A DNA stretch of 39,578 nucleotides. Origin: UBA1926 sp002337215. Its GTDB lineage: Bacteria; Planctomycetota; Phycisphaerae; Phycisphaerales; UBA1924. The translations under genes and the position numbers were made by a program. Positions within the stretch are counted from its first letter, which is position 1; every line of letters starts with the position of its first letter. Below are positions 1-8,193 of the stretch, in pieces. The DNA lies in the NCBI GenBank assembly GCA_963973795.1, contig CAXBAF010000032.1, positions 1 to 39,578 on the forward strand. The letters run 5' to 3'. A model generated the notes under the pieces. That model did not search any database, was not told the DNA's origin, and saw only the letters and a program-made list of their open reading frames with translations.

Positions 1-905
1 CGGTGGGCGGGCCGATCGTGGGGGGGATCGACCGGTTCGTGCTGTCGCCTTTGATCCGGGTCGTCCGACCCGGGGGCATGCTGCCCGACGCGGTGGGGCG
101 CGATGAGCTTCTGGGGCTCGTCGAGAGCGGGGAGCGGTCGGGCGTGATCGCCGAGAGCGAGCGCCGGCTGCTCGAGGAAGTGCTCGAACTGGGCGAGATC
201 CGCGTTCGGGAGGCGATGCAGCCGAGGAGCGCGATCGATTGGGTGGACGCGGACGCCTCGCACGCGGAGGTTCTCGAAGCGTCGCGTCGGGCGCGCGCCA
301 CGATGGTGCTCGTTTGCAAAGGCGGGCTGGACGGGCGGATCGTTGGATTCCTGCACGTCAAGCGGTTTCTCGCCTCGGCGCACGAGCGAGGAGGGACGGC
401 GAAGGGCGAGGGCGGGTTCGAGCCCTGGTGCGAGCGTGCTCTGGTCGTTCCCGAGCAGGCGAGGCTCGATCGGGTGCTCGAGCGGTTCCGTATCGACGGT
501 GTGGCGAGGGCGGTGTGCGTGGACGAGCGTGGCTCGGTGACAGGGCTCATCCGCGGCGCCGATATCGTCGACGAACTGCTGGCGGGGATGGGGGAATCGG
601 CGGGCGACGCGAGGCACGCGATCTATCTTGTCGGGCTCGGGGTCTGGCGGGTGCGGGCATCGCTGAGCGCGCGCGAGTGGGCGCAGGCGTTCGGGGTTGA
701 CGAGGCGGAGATCGCGGGCGTGCTCGCGCGGTCGGGCACCGTGGGCGGGCTGGTTCTCGATCGGCTCGGCCGGCTCGCGGAGGTGGGCGACGAGGTCGCT
801 GTGGGCCACGCGACGCTGCGCGTCGAGGCCGTGCACGGGAGGCGGATCGAATCGGTCGATGTCCGGATCGATCGCGGGGATGCCCCGGGCGGGGGGCAGG
901 GATGA
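1..905 (+). CDS. CBS-pair / CorC_HlyC domain protein, 5' truncated by window edge
   Basis: This is the C-terminal part of a CNNM/CorC-type protein (magnesium/cobalt efflux or haemolysin C-related family). The reading frame is open to the left edge, and a GTG at position 3 is probably an internal Val, so the membrane domain should lie upstream. Visible parts are a linker rich in Glu/Leu typical of the region after a DUF21 domain (about residues 25-70), a CBS pair (about 70-190), and a C-terminal CorC_HlyC transporter-associated domain (about 210-290; GTVGGLVLDRLGRL is characteristic). CBS pairs usually bind adenine nucleotides; the last domain is a PCMH-like fold. Its stop overlaps the next gene's ATG (ATGA at 902-905), so the two are translationally coupled and may form a heteromeric transporter. 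Substrate is not deducible. Confidence 0.8.
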   Translation, partial: VGGPIVGGIDRFVLSPLIRVVRPGGMLPDAVGRDELLGLVESGERSGVIAESERRLLEEVLELGEIRVREAMQPRSAIDWVDADASHAEVLEASRRARATMVLVCKGGLDGRIVGFLHVKRFLASAHERGGTAKGEGGFEPWCERALVVPEQARLDRVLERFRIDGVARAVCVDERGSVTGLIRGADIVDELLAGMGESAGDARHAIYLVGLGVWRVRASLSAREWAQAFGVDEAEIAGVLARSGTVGGLVLDRLGRLAEVGDEVAVGHATLRVEAVHGRRIESVDVRIDRGDAPGGGQG

Positions 906-1915
906 ACGCGATCGAGATCGCGGGCTGGGCCCTGCTGATGCTCGCGGGGCTCGTGGGCTCGGCGATGTGGAGCGGGACGGAGACGGGCTTTTATTGCCTG
1001 AGCCGGGTCCGGCTGGACGTCCGGCTGCACAAACGCGGCGACCGCGCGGCGCTGCGTGTGCGCGACGAACTGTCGGACCCGAACCGACTGCTCTCGACGG
1101 TCCTGCTGGGCAACAACCTCTGCAACTACGCCGGGACGCTGGGGCTGACGATGCTGCTCGCGGGTTCGGGGCTCTCGCCCGGCGCGACGATCGTGCTGCA
1201 GATGGTCGTGCTGACGCCTCTGCTGCTGGTGTTCGGGGAGAGCCTTCCGAAAGAAGTGTTCCGGCTGAACGCGGATTCCTGGCCCTACGCGCTCTCGCCG
1301 GTGATCAAGTTTGTGCGCATCCTCGCGACCGTGACGCTGGTGCTCCCGGCGCTGATGGCGATCTCCCGGCTCGCGCTGCGGCTCACGGGGGACACAGGCG
1401 GCTCGATCGACGCGATGGGGCGGCGGCGGCGGCTGCTCGGTTTGCTCGAAGAGTCGGCGCATTCGGGATCGATCAGCGGGCTGCAGGGCCGTCTCGCGGA
1501 GCGGGCGCTCGTGTTTGAGCGCACGACGGTGGGCGAAGTCGCGGTGCCGTGGCGGTCGGTCGATCGGATCCGTGTGGACTGGTCGAATGAGACGGCGAGC
1601 GCGTTCGCGCTGCGGACGACCCGCACCTGGCTCCCGGTGACCGATCGGCTGGGGCGCGTGCGGGGCGTGATCCACGCGCTCGATCTGATCGCGTCATCCG
1701 GCGAGATCGGGCACGGCGAGGGGCCCGAGATGATCGAGCCTGTCCGGCTCGACGCGTCGGAGAGCGTGCTGACGGCGATCGGCAAACTCGCGGTGAACCC
1801 GGCGGGCATCGCGATCGTCGTGGATCGTGCGCGGGCCGGGAAGGGCGAGCGTGTGGTGGGTCTGGTGGGGCGGGAGGATCTGGTTGGGCCGTTGCTTGCG
1901 GGTGATGCGGCCTGA
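902..1915 (+). CDS. DUF21/CNNM membrane protein with CBS region
   Basis: Predicted inner-membrane protein of 337 residues. An N-terminal DUF21 (CNNM transmembrane) domain occupies about residues 5-165, with hydrophobic segments near 7-28, 60-100, 100-125 and 135-160. The conserved family signatures are the acidic SGTETGFY segment, the LLGNNL segment and GESLPKEVF. After it come a short linker and a divergent CBS-like region (about 200-335). Unlike its upstream partner it has no CorC_HlyC domain, so the pair may split functions usually joined in one chain or represent an asymmetric heterodimer. Members of the family are linked to Mg2+/Co2+ transport or resistance. Start is fixed by the ATGA overlap with the upstream gene. 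Confidence 0.8.
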   Translation: MNAIEIAGWALLMLAGLVGSAMWSGTETGFYCLSRVRLDVRLHKRGDRAALRVRDELSDPNRLLSTVLLGNNLCNYAGTLGLTMLLAGSGLSPGATIVLQMVVLTPLLLVFGESLPKEVFRLNADSWPYALSPVIKFVRILATVTLVLPALMAISRLALRLTGDTGGSIDAMGRRRRLLGLLEESAHSGSISGLQGRLAERALVFERTTVGEVAVPWRSVDRIRVDWSNETASAFALRTTRTWLPVTDRLGRVRGVIHALDLIASSGEIGHGEGPEMIEPVRLDASESVLTAIGKLAVNPAGIAIVVDRARAGKGERVVGLVGREDLVGPLLAGDAA

Positions 1916-2093
1916 GTCCACGCGATTGGTGCGTCGGGAATAGTTGGCGGAACGCCTGTGTTGAACGGGTCGGATCTGTGCCGGTTGCCGTCGCCCTGGT
2001 GATTCCAGGCAACGCTCGGCGCGGTTCGTTGCTCTTCTCTATCAGGTGGATGAGTCTGTCTGAGCCTTTTGATTTGTTGTTGCAGGAGTACGT

Positions 2094-2519
2094 ATGAAGT
2101 TTGTGATTCCGGGGCTGATTGGACTGCTCGTTGCGTTTGCCGCGATCCAGGCTGTGCGGGGGCGGGTTGCGCCGACGCCCGAGGTGTTCGCGACTGGTCT
2201 GTCGCTCGACGAGGGGATCCGGTCGGGGACGGAGGCCGGACGGCCTGTCGTCGCTGTGGTGACCGCCGACTGGTGCCCTCCGTGCCAGATGCTCAAGCGT
2301 GAGACGCTCGCGGCCGCGTCTGTTTCCTCGTGGATCGGTGAGAACGCGGTCGGCGTGTATGTCGATTCGGACAAGGCGCCGGAGACGGCGCAGGCGTTGG
2401 GCGTCGCCGCGTTGCCGACGACGGTTGTGCTGCGCGACGGAAAGATCGTTGCGTCGAAGACGGGGTTCCTTGATGCTGAGGACTATCTCGCCTTTCTGAA
2501 GACCGCTACGGCGGAGTGA
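2094..2519 (+). CDS. Membrane-anchored thioredoxin-fold protein
   Basis: A 141-residue protein with one N-terminal hydrophobic helix (about residues 4-20, uncleaved anchor or signal) followed by a thioredoxin fold. The redox motif W-C-P-P-C is at 60-64 and the cis-Pro loop (LPTT) at about 107-110, both needed for thiol-disulfide exchange. It probably acts outside the cytoplasmic membrane, reducing or isomerising disulfides or supplying electrons to an exported partner. A good Shine-Dalgarno (AGGAG at 2084-2088, five bases before ATG) supports the start. It stands alone, with 178 bases of non-coding DNA upstream, and ends at a strong bidirectional hairpin shared with the convergent DUF1015 gene. 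CPPC differs from the CGPC of cytosolic thioredoxins and is seen in DsbD-gamma-like and TlpA-like domains. Confidence 0.85.
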   Translation: MKFVIPGLIGLLVAFAAIQAVRGRVAPTPEVFATGLSLDEGIRSGTEAGRPVVAVVTADWCPPCQMLKRETLAAASVSSWIGENAVGVYVDSDKAPETAQALGVAALPTTVVLRDGKIVASKTGFLDAEDYLAFLKTATAE

Positions 2520-2537
2520 GCCTGCGGAGGCAACGAA

Positions 2538-2567
2538 AAAAATGCCCGGCGGATGCCGGGCATTTTT
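2538..2567. terminator. Bidirectional rho-independent terminator
   Basis: A 13-bp stem (AAAAATGCCCGGC / GCCGGGCATTTTT) around a GGAT loop, with A-tract and T-tract on the two sides. It lies between two convergent genes (stops at 2519 and 2593), so it can serve both strands. Confidence 0.93.
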
Positions 2568-2592
2568 CTCGTTGTTTCAGGACGGGTCGGCG

Positions 2593-3936
2593 TCAGCTCA
2601 GCGGGTTGACGAACAGGCCGGTCGCGAGCTTGGGAAAGAAGAACGTGGACTTCTGGGGCATGAGTTCGCCGGCATGGCTGACATCACGGACGGCGTCCAT
2701 TGGTGTCGGCTTGACGATGACGGCGAGCTGGGCGAAGCCCGCGCCGCCGCCAGCCCCGGTCTCGGAGCCCTTGCCGATCTCGACAACCTCTTTGATCGAG
2801 TGAGGGAAGGCCCACTTGACGGGGTTGCCGCCGTTGAGGGTGGGTTCGCAGATCTCTTCGACGATGACGTGCTGGATGATGGCGACGTCGAGGGTGCGCC
2901 ATGCCTTGGGTTTGTCCGGGTGGGCATCTTCAAGAGGATCGGGCGTCGCGGGGTAGCAGACGAAGCAGAGCCCGGTTTCGAAGTCCATCAGGCCCATGAC
3001 GTTGTCGATGCCCTTGGCGGCCCAGTGCTCGATCTCGTGGTCGAACTTCTCGGGGTCGTTGTCGCAGGGCTCGATGTTGAGGATGCCCTCGGCGGCTTTC
3101 TGGAAGGCGTCGATGGAATACTCGCTCATGCCGCCCAGGACGCGGTGGGTCGGGCCGATGTAGAGCCCGGGATCGGACATGCCGACGAGGACGAACATGG
3201 TCCTGCGGGCGGGGTGATCCGCGGGGACTTCGCCGTCTTCTTCGAGCGCCTTGAGGTAGTTGAGGGCGGTGTTGTAGCGGTGGTGGCCGTCGGCGATGAA
3301 GACGTCCTGGCCCGCGAGGGCGTCCTGATAGGCCTTGATGGTCTCCGCATCGTCGATGGTCCAGACCTCGTGGGTGACGCCGTCGCCCAGGTCGGCGGTC
3401 ATGTCGGCGTCGCGGCTGTTGCAGATGTCGTGGACGACCTTGGTGGCGGCGCCGTCGTCATCGGGGCAGAGCCCGAAGATGGGGCTGAGCTGCGTCGCGG
3501 TGGCGTGCATCAGGGCCTTGCGGTCTTCCTTGGGCCCGCTGAAGGTCTGCTCGTGGGGGAGGACGCCGCCGCATTCGCGGGCGCCGAACGGGACAGTATC
3601 GAGCGTGCACGCCATGCCGGAGCGTTGGAAGGTCTGTCCTTCGGCGTTGAAAGTCTGGCGATAGGCGAAGATGGCGGGGGTATCGCGCTTGGTGAGGGTG
3701 CCGCCCGAGAGCATCGCCTCGAGGGCCTTGTTGGCGTTGTCGTAGGCGGACTTGGGGCCCAGTTCCTTCGGGGGAACGTGGGGCAGGTCGACCGAGACGA
3801 TGTTGCTGGACGACTTCTTGAGGTAGGCGGCCTTGTCGTCGGCGCTGAGCACGTCATACGGCGGGGCGACGAGATCGCTGACATCGCCGACGCCTTGGTT
3901 GTACTGGATGGCGTTGAAAGGATAGATGGCGGGCAT
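2593..3936 (-). CDS. DUF1015 family protein
   Basis: A 447-residue cytosolic protein matching the DUF1015 family over its full length. Hallmarks are the N-terminal LVAPPYDVL motif (residues 22-30), the LPHEQTFSGPKEDR motif (126-139) and DGHHRYNTA (216-224). No signal peptide or membrane segment is seen. The family is widespread in bacteria but not well characterised; the HHRY segment has been compared with ParB/sulfiredoxin-like phosphotransferase folds, so a nucleotide-dependent kinase or phosphatase-like activity is possible but not shown here. An AAAGG about ten bases before the ATG supports the start. It is divergent from purQ across a 209-bp region containing a small hairpin (CGAGCC/GGCTCG, 3995-4011) that would lie in its 5' leader. 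Confidence 0.88.
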   Translation of the reverse strand: MPAIYPFNAIQYNQGVGDVSDLVAPPYDVLSADDKAAYLKKSSSNIVSVDLPHVPPKELGPKSAYDNANKALEAMLSGGTLTKRDTPAIFAYRQTFNAEGQTFQRSGMACTLDTVPFGARECGGVLPHEQTFSGPKEDRKALMHATATQLSPIFGLCPDDDGAATKVVHDICNSRDADMTADLGDGVTHEVWTIDDAETIKAYQDALAGQDVFIADGHHRYNTALNYLKALEEDGEVPADHPARRTMFVLVGMSDPGLYIGPTHRVLGGMSEYSIDAFQKAAEGILNIEPCDNDPEKFDHEIEHWAAKGIDNVMGLMDFETGLCFVCYPATPDPLEDAHPDKPKAWRTLDVAIIQHVIVEEICEPTLNGGNPVKWAFPHSIKEVVEIGKGSETGAGGGAGFAQLAVIVKPTPMDAVRDVSHAGELMPQKSTFFFPKLATGLFVNPLS

Positions 3937-4133
3937 GGTGACGCCTTTCGCGGTCGGGCGGGTTCTGATGATGGCGGGGTCGTGCGTGCGTGGTCGAGCC
4001 CCTACGGCTCGTCCAACGAAGCATAGGGCCCGGTTGGTGGATGTTTTGGGGTGTGGGCGGATCGGCGGGTGGGCTTTTGGGGCGTTGGTGACGGTGGCGG
4101 GTCGGGCGCGGGTCGGGTGGCGGGTCTGGTCGG

Positions 4134-4139
4134 TACGAT
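4134..4139 (+). promoter_or_regulatory. Putative -10 element (leaderless purQ)
   Basis: TACGAT ends six bases before the purQ ATG and there is no Shine-Dalgarno, so transcription would start at or next to the start codon. No convincing -35 is visible. One of seven such arrangements in the window. Confidence 0.5.
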
Positions 4140-4145
4140 ACGGGC

Positions 4146-5006
4146 ATGAGCGAAAAGCCCAGGGCGTTGGTGATGCGGACGGCGGGGACGAACTGCGATG
4201 CGGAACTTGTTCGCGCGTTCACCCTTGCCGGGTGCGCGGTTGATCTGCTGCACGTGGATCGGCTCGCTGCGGACCCGACGCCGATCGATCGGGCGGACGT
4301 GATCGGGTTCCCGGGCGGATTCAGTTATGGCGATGACATCGCCTCAGGCCGGATTCTGGCGGCTCGGCTGCGGGAAACCGTGTGGGGGAACCTGCGGGAT
4401 TCGGCAGCGCGCGGGACACCCATGATCGGGATCTGCAACGGGTTTCAGGTGATGGTGCAGCTCGGGTTGTTGCCGGGGCCCGAGAAGGGTGATTCGTGGG
4501 GATCGGGGCGGATCGAGCCGACGGTGGCGCTCGCGGCGAACGCGGGGGGTCGGTTTATTGATCGGTGGGTCGGGGTTGCGCCGGCGTCCGATTCGGGGGG
4601 GGCGTCGTGCATCTGGACGAGCGGACTGGCGGACGGGCTCGCGTCCGGGGCGTACAACGAGACGACCATGATGCTGCCGATCGCGCACGGTGAGGGACGT
4701 TTCGTGGCGAAGGATGACGCCGTACTGTCGTCGCTCGAATCGGGGGGGCGGATAGCGCTGCGGTACACGGAACCGGTGAACGGGTCGGCGGGGGATATCG
4801 CGGGGATTTGCGACGCGAGCGGTCGGATTTTCGGGCTGATGCCGCACCCCGAGCGGTACCTGGACTGGAACCGGCACCCGGCGTGGACGCGGCTGGAGGG
4901 GTCGGTCCGTGGTGGTGAAGGGCCGATGACGCCGGGGCGTGTGTTGTTTGAATCGGCGCTTCGTGCTGTCGTTGGCAGTGGTGCGGCGGTCAGCCAGGGG
5001 GCGTGA
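4146..5006 (+). CDS. purQ: Phosphoribosylformylglycinamidine synthase, glutaminase subunit PurQ
   Basis: Class I glutamine amidotransferase supplying ammonia to PurL for conversion of FGAR to FGAM in de novo purine synthesis. The nucleophile is C97 in the GICNGFQ nucleophile elbow, and the other triad members are H234 and E236 in MPHPERY. The FPGGFSYGDD oxyanion-strand motif is at residues 55-64. At 286 residues it is longer than Bacillus-type PurQ (about 227), with extra sequence in the C-terminal half. purS and purL are not adjacent, so the gene is unlinked from its partners here. Upstream is a likely leaderless promoter (TACGAT then six bases to ATG). Identification is secure from the motifs. 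Confidence 0.94.
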   Translation: MSEKPRALVMRTAGTNCDAELVRAFTLAGCAVDLLHVDRLAADPTPIDRADVIGFPGGFSYGDDIASGRILAARLRETVWGNLRDSAARGTPMIGICNGFQVMVQLGLLPGPEKGDSWGSGRIEPTVALAANAGGRFIDRWVGVAPASDSGGASCIWTSGLADGLASGAYNETTMMLPIAHGEGRFVAKDDAVLSSLESGGRIALRYTEPVNGSAGDIAGICDASGRIFGLMPHPERYLDWNRHPAWTRLEGSVRGGEGPMTPGRVLFESALRAVVGSGAAVSQGA

Positions 5007-5090
5007 GCGGGCTTTCGGCTTTCTGTGATGGGTTTCGGTGTTCGGGCTTTGATGTTCGGCATCGGGTGCAGCCGGCGATGGGTTCGCTGG

Positions 5091-5096
5091 TAGACT
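5091..5096 (+). promoter_or_regulatory. Putative -10 element (leaderless zinc-ribbon gene)
   Basis: TAGACT ends six bases before the ATG at 5103, with no Shine-Dalgarno. The same hexamer with the same spacing precedes the other zinc-ribbon membrane gene (39025-39030, minus strand). Confidence 0.5.
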
Positions 5097-5102
5097 CGCG
5101 GG

Positions 5103-6233
5103 ATGCCGGTTGATGTGGAATCGATGTCGCGCGCAGGCTCGGCCGGGACTGGCCTGAGCGGTGGGTTCGTCTCCGATGATCGCACGTGCGTTCGGTGCGG
5201 GTACAGCCTGCGTGGGCTGGAAACGACCGGGGCGTGTCCCGAATGCGGGACGGCGATCACGAGGGCGAAGAAATCGGTCCGTCACTCGGACAACCTCGTC
5301 GATGCGCCGCTGGGGTACATCCGCCTGATGGCGTTCGGGCTGGGCTTGCAGGCCGCGTCTGTGCTGGCGATCGGGATTCAATTCTTCCTGCCGAGCGATT
5401 GGACGATCGGGCCCTTCAACCTCCGCGGCGTGCTGTTCACGCTGGCGACGCTGGTGTGGTTCGGTGCATCATGGATCGTGACGGTAAAGCGACCCCGCAC
5501 GGAGCGGATCGTGTTCGACGAGATCCTCGATAACCGGCACATCCGGAATGTGTCGCGTTGGGCGCAGGGATCGGCGGCGCTGGCGGCGATGGTCGCGTGG
5601 GCGGCGTACGCGACGGGGAGCGGGATTCTCCAGGGGCTCGCGGGGCTGCTGATGCTCGGCGCGTTGTACGCGCTTGTGCCGATGGGGGTGTATCTCTCGT
5701 CGATGGCAGACTGGGCGGGGGAGACCGAAGAGGGATCTCGGCTGCGTGCGGCGACGTGGTGCATCGCGGTGCTGGGGACGCTGGAACTGGTGATCTGGGG
5801 TGTGTTGAAACTCAGCCCGCCGTTCGCGATGTTCTTCGCGTTTGCTGGCGTGATCTTCGGGATCCTGGTGTTCGGCGGTGTGCTCGTGTTCGCGTGGAGC
5901 GTGCTGATGCTCGCGAAGGCGGCGATGTGGGCGATCCATAACGCGGTGCAGGCGCGGGAGCGGGAGATCCGGCTCGCAGAAAAAAGGCGTCGGCGGGCGA
6001 TGCGCGACGCAGCGCGGGCGCACGCGGCGGAGGCGGCGATGGCGGTGGGGGCACCCCCGGCGCTCGAGTCGTACGCTGACGATCCGAGCGTGATCCCGTT
6101 TGATGATGGGCATGGGGCTGCCGAGGGGGACGGTCGGCCGACGGGTATGGGGCCTGGCGGGACGGAGTCGCGGGTTGAGCGGACGAGCGACCCAGACGAC
6201 TCGCAGATTTACGGCTTGGCGCCCGAGGATTGA
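5103..6233 (+). CDS. Zinc-ribbon polytopic membrane protein, function unknown
   Basis: A 376-residue protein I cannot assign to a characterised family. A four-cysteine zinc ribbon (C29-x2-C32 ... C45-x2-C48, with the pattern C-V-R-C-G-Y-S-L-R-G-L) sits at the cytosolic N terminus. It is followed by about six hydrophobic segments (roughly residues 69-91, 100-120, 138-155, 157-175, 195-212 and 220-245) and a basic, Ala/Arg-rich cytosolic tail from about 275. This ribbon style, CxxCGYxLRGL...CPxCG, is common before membrane segments in planctomycete proteins. It lies between purQ and mnmA but appears to have its own promoter. The ribbon may bind zinc or mediate protein contact; no catalytic motif is seen. 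Confidence 0.75.
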   Translation: MPVDVESMSRAGSAGTGLSGGFVSDDRTCVRCGYSLRGLETTGACPECGTAITRAKKSVRHSDNLVDAPLGYIRLMAFGLGLQAASVLAIGIQFFLPSDWTIGPFNLRGVLFTLATLVWFGASWIVTVKRPRTERIVFDEILDNRHIRNVSRWAQGSAALAAMVAWAAYATGSGILQGLAGLLMLGALYALVPMGVYLSSMADWAGETEEGSRLRAATWCIAVLGTLELVIWGVLKLSPPFAMFFAFAGVIFGILVFGGVLVFAWSVLMLAKAAMWAIHNAVQAREREIRLAEKRRRRAMRDAARAHAAEAAMAVGAPPALESYADDPSVIPFDDGHGAAEGDGRPTGMGPGGTESRVERTSDPDDSQIYGLAPED

Positions 6234-6285
6234 GGCGGGATCGGGCCGGTCACGGCGGGTTGGCGAGATCCCCGATCGCGAGCCG

Positions 6286-6291
6286 TATCAT
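6286..6291 (+). promoter_or_regulatory. Putative -10 element (leaderless mnmA)
   Basis: TATCAT, a four-of-six match or better to TATAAT, ends five bases before the GTG start of mnmA. TATCATCGGG also occurs upstream of the glucoamylase gene (18986-18995). No Shine-Dalgarno precedes the GTG. Confidence 0.5.
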
Positions 6292-6296
6292 CGGGC

Positions 6297-7520
6297 GTGC
6301 ATGATTCTGCTGATTCCAAGCCGAAGAAGATCCTCGTCGCGATGTCGGGGGGTGTGGACTCGTCCGTCGCGGCGGCGCTGCTGAAGGACCAGGGGCACGA
6401 GGTGGTCGGGGTCTTTATGAGGCTCGGATCGCCCGGCGAGACGATCGATGAGATGCAGCCGTTCGATACCGCGGGGGTCAGCTGCGATCCGGCGAAGGTA
6501 AAGATCGGTCATCAGGGGTGTTGCTCGATCAACGACGCGGCGGACGCGAGGCTTGTCGCGGCGCACCTGGGCATTCCGCTGTACGTGTGCAACTTCAAGA
6601 AGGACTTCGGGCGGATCATCGACTACTTCGTGGATGAGTACGCGAATGGGCGGACGCCAAACCCGTGCGTGCGGTGTAACGACTGGCTGAAGTTCGGCAA
6701 GCTGCACGAATACGCGAAGCAGATCGGTGCAGACGCGGTGGCGAGCGGGCACTATGCGCGGGTTGCGGAAGGTGGCAGCGGGCCGAGGCTGCTGCGCGGG
6801 GTGGATGAGGGCAAGGACCAGTCGTACGTGCTCTTCGGGATCGAGCGGGGTCGGCTGGGGGAGATGGTGCTGCCGATCGGTGGGTACACGAAGCCGGAGA
6901 TTCGGCGGATCGCGGAAGAGAAGAACCTGCCGGTGTTCGACAAGCCAGACAGCCAGGAGATCTGCTTCGTGCCCGACAACGACTACGCCGGGCTGGTGGA
7001 GCGGCGACGGCCCGACCTGAGCGCGAGCGAGCGCGGGGCCGGGGAGATCCGGGACGCGTCGGGCGCGGTCGTCGGCGAGCACGGCGGGCAGCACAAGTTC
7101 ACGGTCGGGCAGCGGCGCGGGGTGGGGGTGGCGCTGGGCTACCCGATCTATGTCGTGGACCGTGACCCTGAGGCGAACACGGTGATGGTGGGGTCGCGCG
7201 AGGATCTGGTTTCCACGGGGTTGATCGCGCGGGAGGCGAACTGGCTCGTGGATGAGGGCGAACTGGCCGAGTGGCGGCGCGTGAGCGTGCAGTACCGGTA
7301 CAACAGCGAGGCGTTGCCGGCGAAGGTTCGCGTGATCGAGCCTTTGGCGGACGGGGCGGAGACGCCGAGCGGGCGTGCGGGGCGGTTCGAGGTGGTCTTT
7401 GATGAGCCTGTTGAGGCGGTGGCGCCGGGGCAGGCGGCGGTGGTCTACGACGCGGCGGAGCCCGGGTTGGTTCTGGGTGGTGGGTGGATCGAACGAGCAG
7501 TGAGAGAGAGCGACCGATGA
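6297..7520 (+). CDS. mnmA: tRNA-specific 2-thiouridylase MnmA
   Basis: ATP-dependent enzyme that thiolates U34 of tRNA-Lys, -Glu and -Gln in the cytosol, using persulfide sulfur relayed from a cysteine desulfurase. The PP-loop SGGVDSS is at residues 17-23. The two catalytic cysteines are C127 in NPCVRCND (aligned with E. coli C102) and C223 in SQEICFVPD (aligned with C199). The GHYAR motif is at 151-155 and the C-terminal barrel domains follow. There is a Cys-rich insertion after the first beta-alpha unit (about 45-80, including GCCS). The start is a GTG chosen because residues before ILVAMSGGVDSS are needed for the first strand; the next in-frame ATG lies inside that motif. Its stop overlaps the following gene (ATGA). 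Confidence 0.94.
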   Translation: MHDSADSKPKKILVAMSGGVDSSVAAALLKDQGHEVVGVFMRLGSPGETIDEMQPFDTAGVSCDPAKVKIGHQGCCSINDAADARLVAAHLGIPLYVCNFKKDFGRIIDYFVDEYANGRTPNPCVRCNDWLKFGKLHEYAKQIGADAVASGHYARVAEGGSGPRLLRGVDEGKDQSYVLFGIERGRLGEMVLPIGGYTKPEIRRIAEEKNLPVFDKPDSQEICFVPDNDYAGLVERRRPDLSASERGAGEIRDASGAVVGEHGGQHKFTVGQRRGVGVALGYPIYVVDRDPEANTVMVGSREDLVSTGLIAREANWLVDEGELAEWRRVSVQYRYNSEALPAKVRVIEPLADGAETPSGRAGRFEVVFDEPVEAVAPGQAAVVYDAAEPGLVLGGGWIERAVRESDR

Positions 7521-7951
7521 CCGACGAGCAGCAAACGAGGCCGATCGCGATTTACCTGGTCGGCTACAACGCCGAGAGCCTCGACAGGCAGGACGACCCG
7601 ACCGCGGACAGCGACGGGCACGTGATCAGCGCGTCGGTGATGCGGCGTGAGGACACCCAATCGCCCATCTCGCCGGTGAACGTGCGGATCGGGCACGGGT
7701 CGTCGCCTCAGACGGTCTCGGCGATGCTGCGGAAGATGGCGGACATGGTGGACGCATCTCCCGAACTCGTGAACGCGCTGCCGGGGACGGCGGCGCGGCG
7801 GATGCCGGACGGGACCGTGCGCACAAAACGAGTCACGATCGAGCAGTTCGAGGCGGCGGTGGACCATCTCCCGGAAGAGCAACGGGATCAATTGTTGTCG
7901 ATCATGGACCGGCTGCGCGAGGCGATCGCGGAGGAGGATCACGAGGGGTGA
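7517..7951 (+). CDS. Small conserved-looking protein of unknown function, coupled to mnmA
   Basis: A 144-residue, acidic, probably cytosolic protein. I do not recognise the family. The N-terminal part begins with a beta-strand-like segment (IAIYLVGYNAES), the middle contains SPQTVSAMLRKMADMVD, and the last third (about 105-144) is predicted helical with many Glu/Arg residues, coiled-coil-like. No signal, membrane segment or cysteine motif is present. The start is the ATG in the ATGA overlap with the mnmA stop; an in-frame ATG at 7484 would overlap mnmA by 37 bases and is less likely. Coupling to mnmA suggests co-expression but not a proven role in tRNA modification. Confidence 0.65.
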   Translation: MTDEQQTRPIAIYLVGYNAESLDRQDDPTADSDGHVISASVMRREDTQSPISPVNVRIGHGSSPQTVSAMLRKMADMVDASPELVNALPGTAARRMPDGTVRTKRVTIEQFEAAVDHLPEEQRDQLLSIMDRLREAIAEEDHEG

Positions 7952-8193
7952 TGGGGAGACAGGCGGGACGCTTGTCCCACTGAGCGGCCGGAGCGGGACG
8001 TCTGTCCGATCAGGTCTGGGGTGCCCGCCTTCGGCCCGGAGGGCGAAGGCGGTTTCTTCGTTTTGCGGGGTTGCTTCGTGGTTCGCCCTTCGGGTCGAAC
8101 CACGGCACCGGGCGAATAGAAAGTTCGTGTCGCGGTTCGCACGACTGCGCCGCGGGGCGGGGCGGGTCGTGGCACCCGGGCTTGTGGGTTGGC
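7952..8193. repeat. Hairpin-rich intergenic repeat between convergent genes
   Basis: Contains four inverted repeats: GGGAC/GTCCC (7965-7978), GGAC/GTCC (7996-8007), CCGCCTTCG/CGAAGGCGG (8025-8052) and CGTGGTTCG/CGAACCACG (8077-8104). The first two are imperfect copies of the same GGGACg...tGTCC(C) unit. It resembles dispersed, REP-like intergenic elements I recall from planctomycete genomes. No coding signal is seen. It may act as a terminator for both flanking genes. Confidence 0.55.

Noticed and set aside
2542..4026. 494-codon + strand open frame opposite the DUF1015 gene
   Set aside because: Gly/Val/Asp-rich shadow; the minus strand has the conserved DUF1015 motifs and a Shine-Dalgarno, and the frame runs through the terminator.
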